Source: Delftia acidovorans
GTDB taxonomy: Bacteria; Pseudomonadota; Gammaproteobacteria; Burkholderiales; Burkholderiaceae_C
Direction: 5' to 3'
Length of the DNA stretch: 64,000 bases
Assembly (NCBI GenBank): GCA_031286585.1
Contig: JAITUC010000007.1
Coordinates: 1 to 64,000, forward strand
In this document: piece by piece, positions 63,905 through 64,000 of the stretch
Position numbering within the stretch: the first letter of the stretch is position 1
How the letters are laid out: every line of letters starts with the position of its first letter
The notes under the pieces: generated by a model
Database searches by the model: none
What the model saw: only the letters and a program-made list of their open reading frames with translations
What the model was told of the DNA's origin: nothing
Program-made: the position numbers and the translations under genes

Positions 63905-64000
63905 TGCGGAACTGTCACCAAACTGCCGCCCAACGCCTGCACCATCCTGCGGGCACGGCCTGCGTGGCCGCCGTTCACTCCTTTTCAAGGACCGTTCCAT

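Overview
The window reads as chromosome of a high-GC betaproteobacterium of the family Comamonadaceae, most like Delftia or Comamonas. The evidence is the strong G/C bias at third codon positions, four orphan Bug-type (tripartite tricarboxylate) binding proteins, a protocatechuate 4,5-dioxygenase, many LysR/IclR regulators, and the mix of central-metabolism enzymes. The genus is an inference. About 60 genes are supported. I saw no rRNA, tRNA or CRISPR array.

Layout. 1-7.6 kb (minus strand): mtnN; a catabolic operon of cupin, alpha/beta hydrolase, IclR regulator and aspartate dehydrogenase behind a TATAAT promoter with a palindrome; a beta-hydroxyacid dehydrogenase-MFS operon and a tetR gene that share an identical operator; then a decayed coding fragment. 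7.6-14 kb: fadD-type ligase, aldo/keto reductase with divergent LysR, M20 amidohydrolase coupled to a Bug protein, CsaA-like tRNA-binding protein. 14-22.5 kb: gapA, tkt, fba and further on pyk form a dispersed glycolysis/pentose-phosphate set. Between tkt and gapA lies a lower-GC cassette with a putative papain-like cysteine-peptidase toxin, a membrane-anchored small protein and a Cys-rich small protein whose paralogue sits on the other side of gapA. 22.5-26 kb: a QseBC/PmrAB-like two-component system divergent from two tandem PAP2 phosphatases, with a CTTAA-N6-CTTAA box between them.

28-37 kb: cyclase plus acyl-CoA synthetase pair, CPBP-like membrane protein with pepP, a persulfide-detoxification locus (rhodanese and BigR-type regulator divergent from persulfide dioxygenase and OsmC), a pirin and a ribosome hibernation factor. 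37-52 kb is a metabolic accessory region: a gamma-glutamyl hydrolase, an isolated ligAB with LysR, slyD, a split AtuA-type operon with a Bug protein and divergent LysR, a LysR/Bug/pcaB/pcaC unit, a second pirin, a GST and a fourth Bug protein.

52-64 kb: DUF1439-type lipoprotein, an HTH-HipA fusion kinase with repeated putative operators, DUF924 protein, acyltransferase-3, a methyltransferase-DTW pair, a VOC protein and the sbcDC nuclease operon that closes the window.

The strongest candidates for something not routinely described are the toxin-like cassette between tkt and gapA with its paired Cys-rich small proteins, the self-contained HipA-HTH module with operators flanking its promoter, and the AspDH/cupin/hydrolase operon, whose pathway is unknown.
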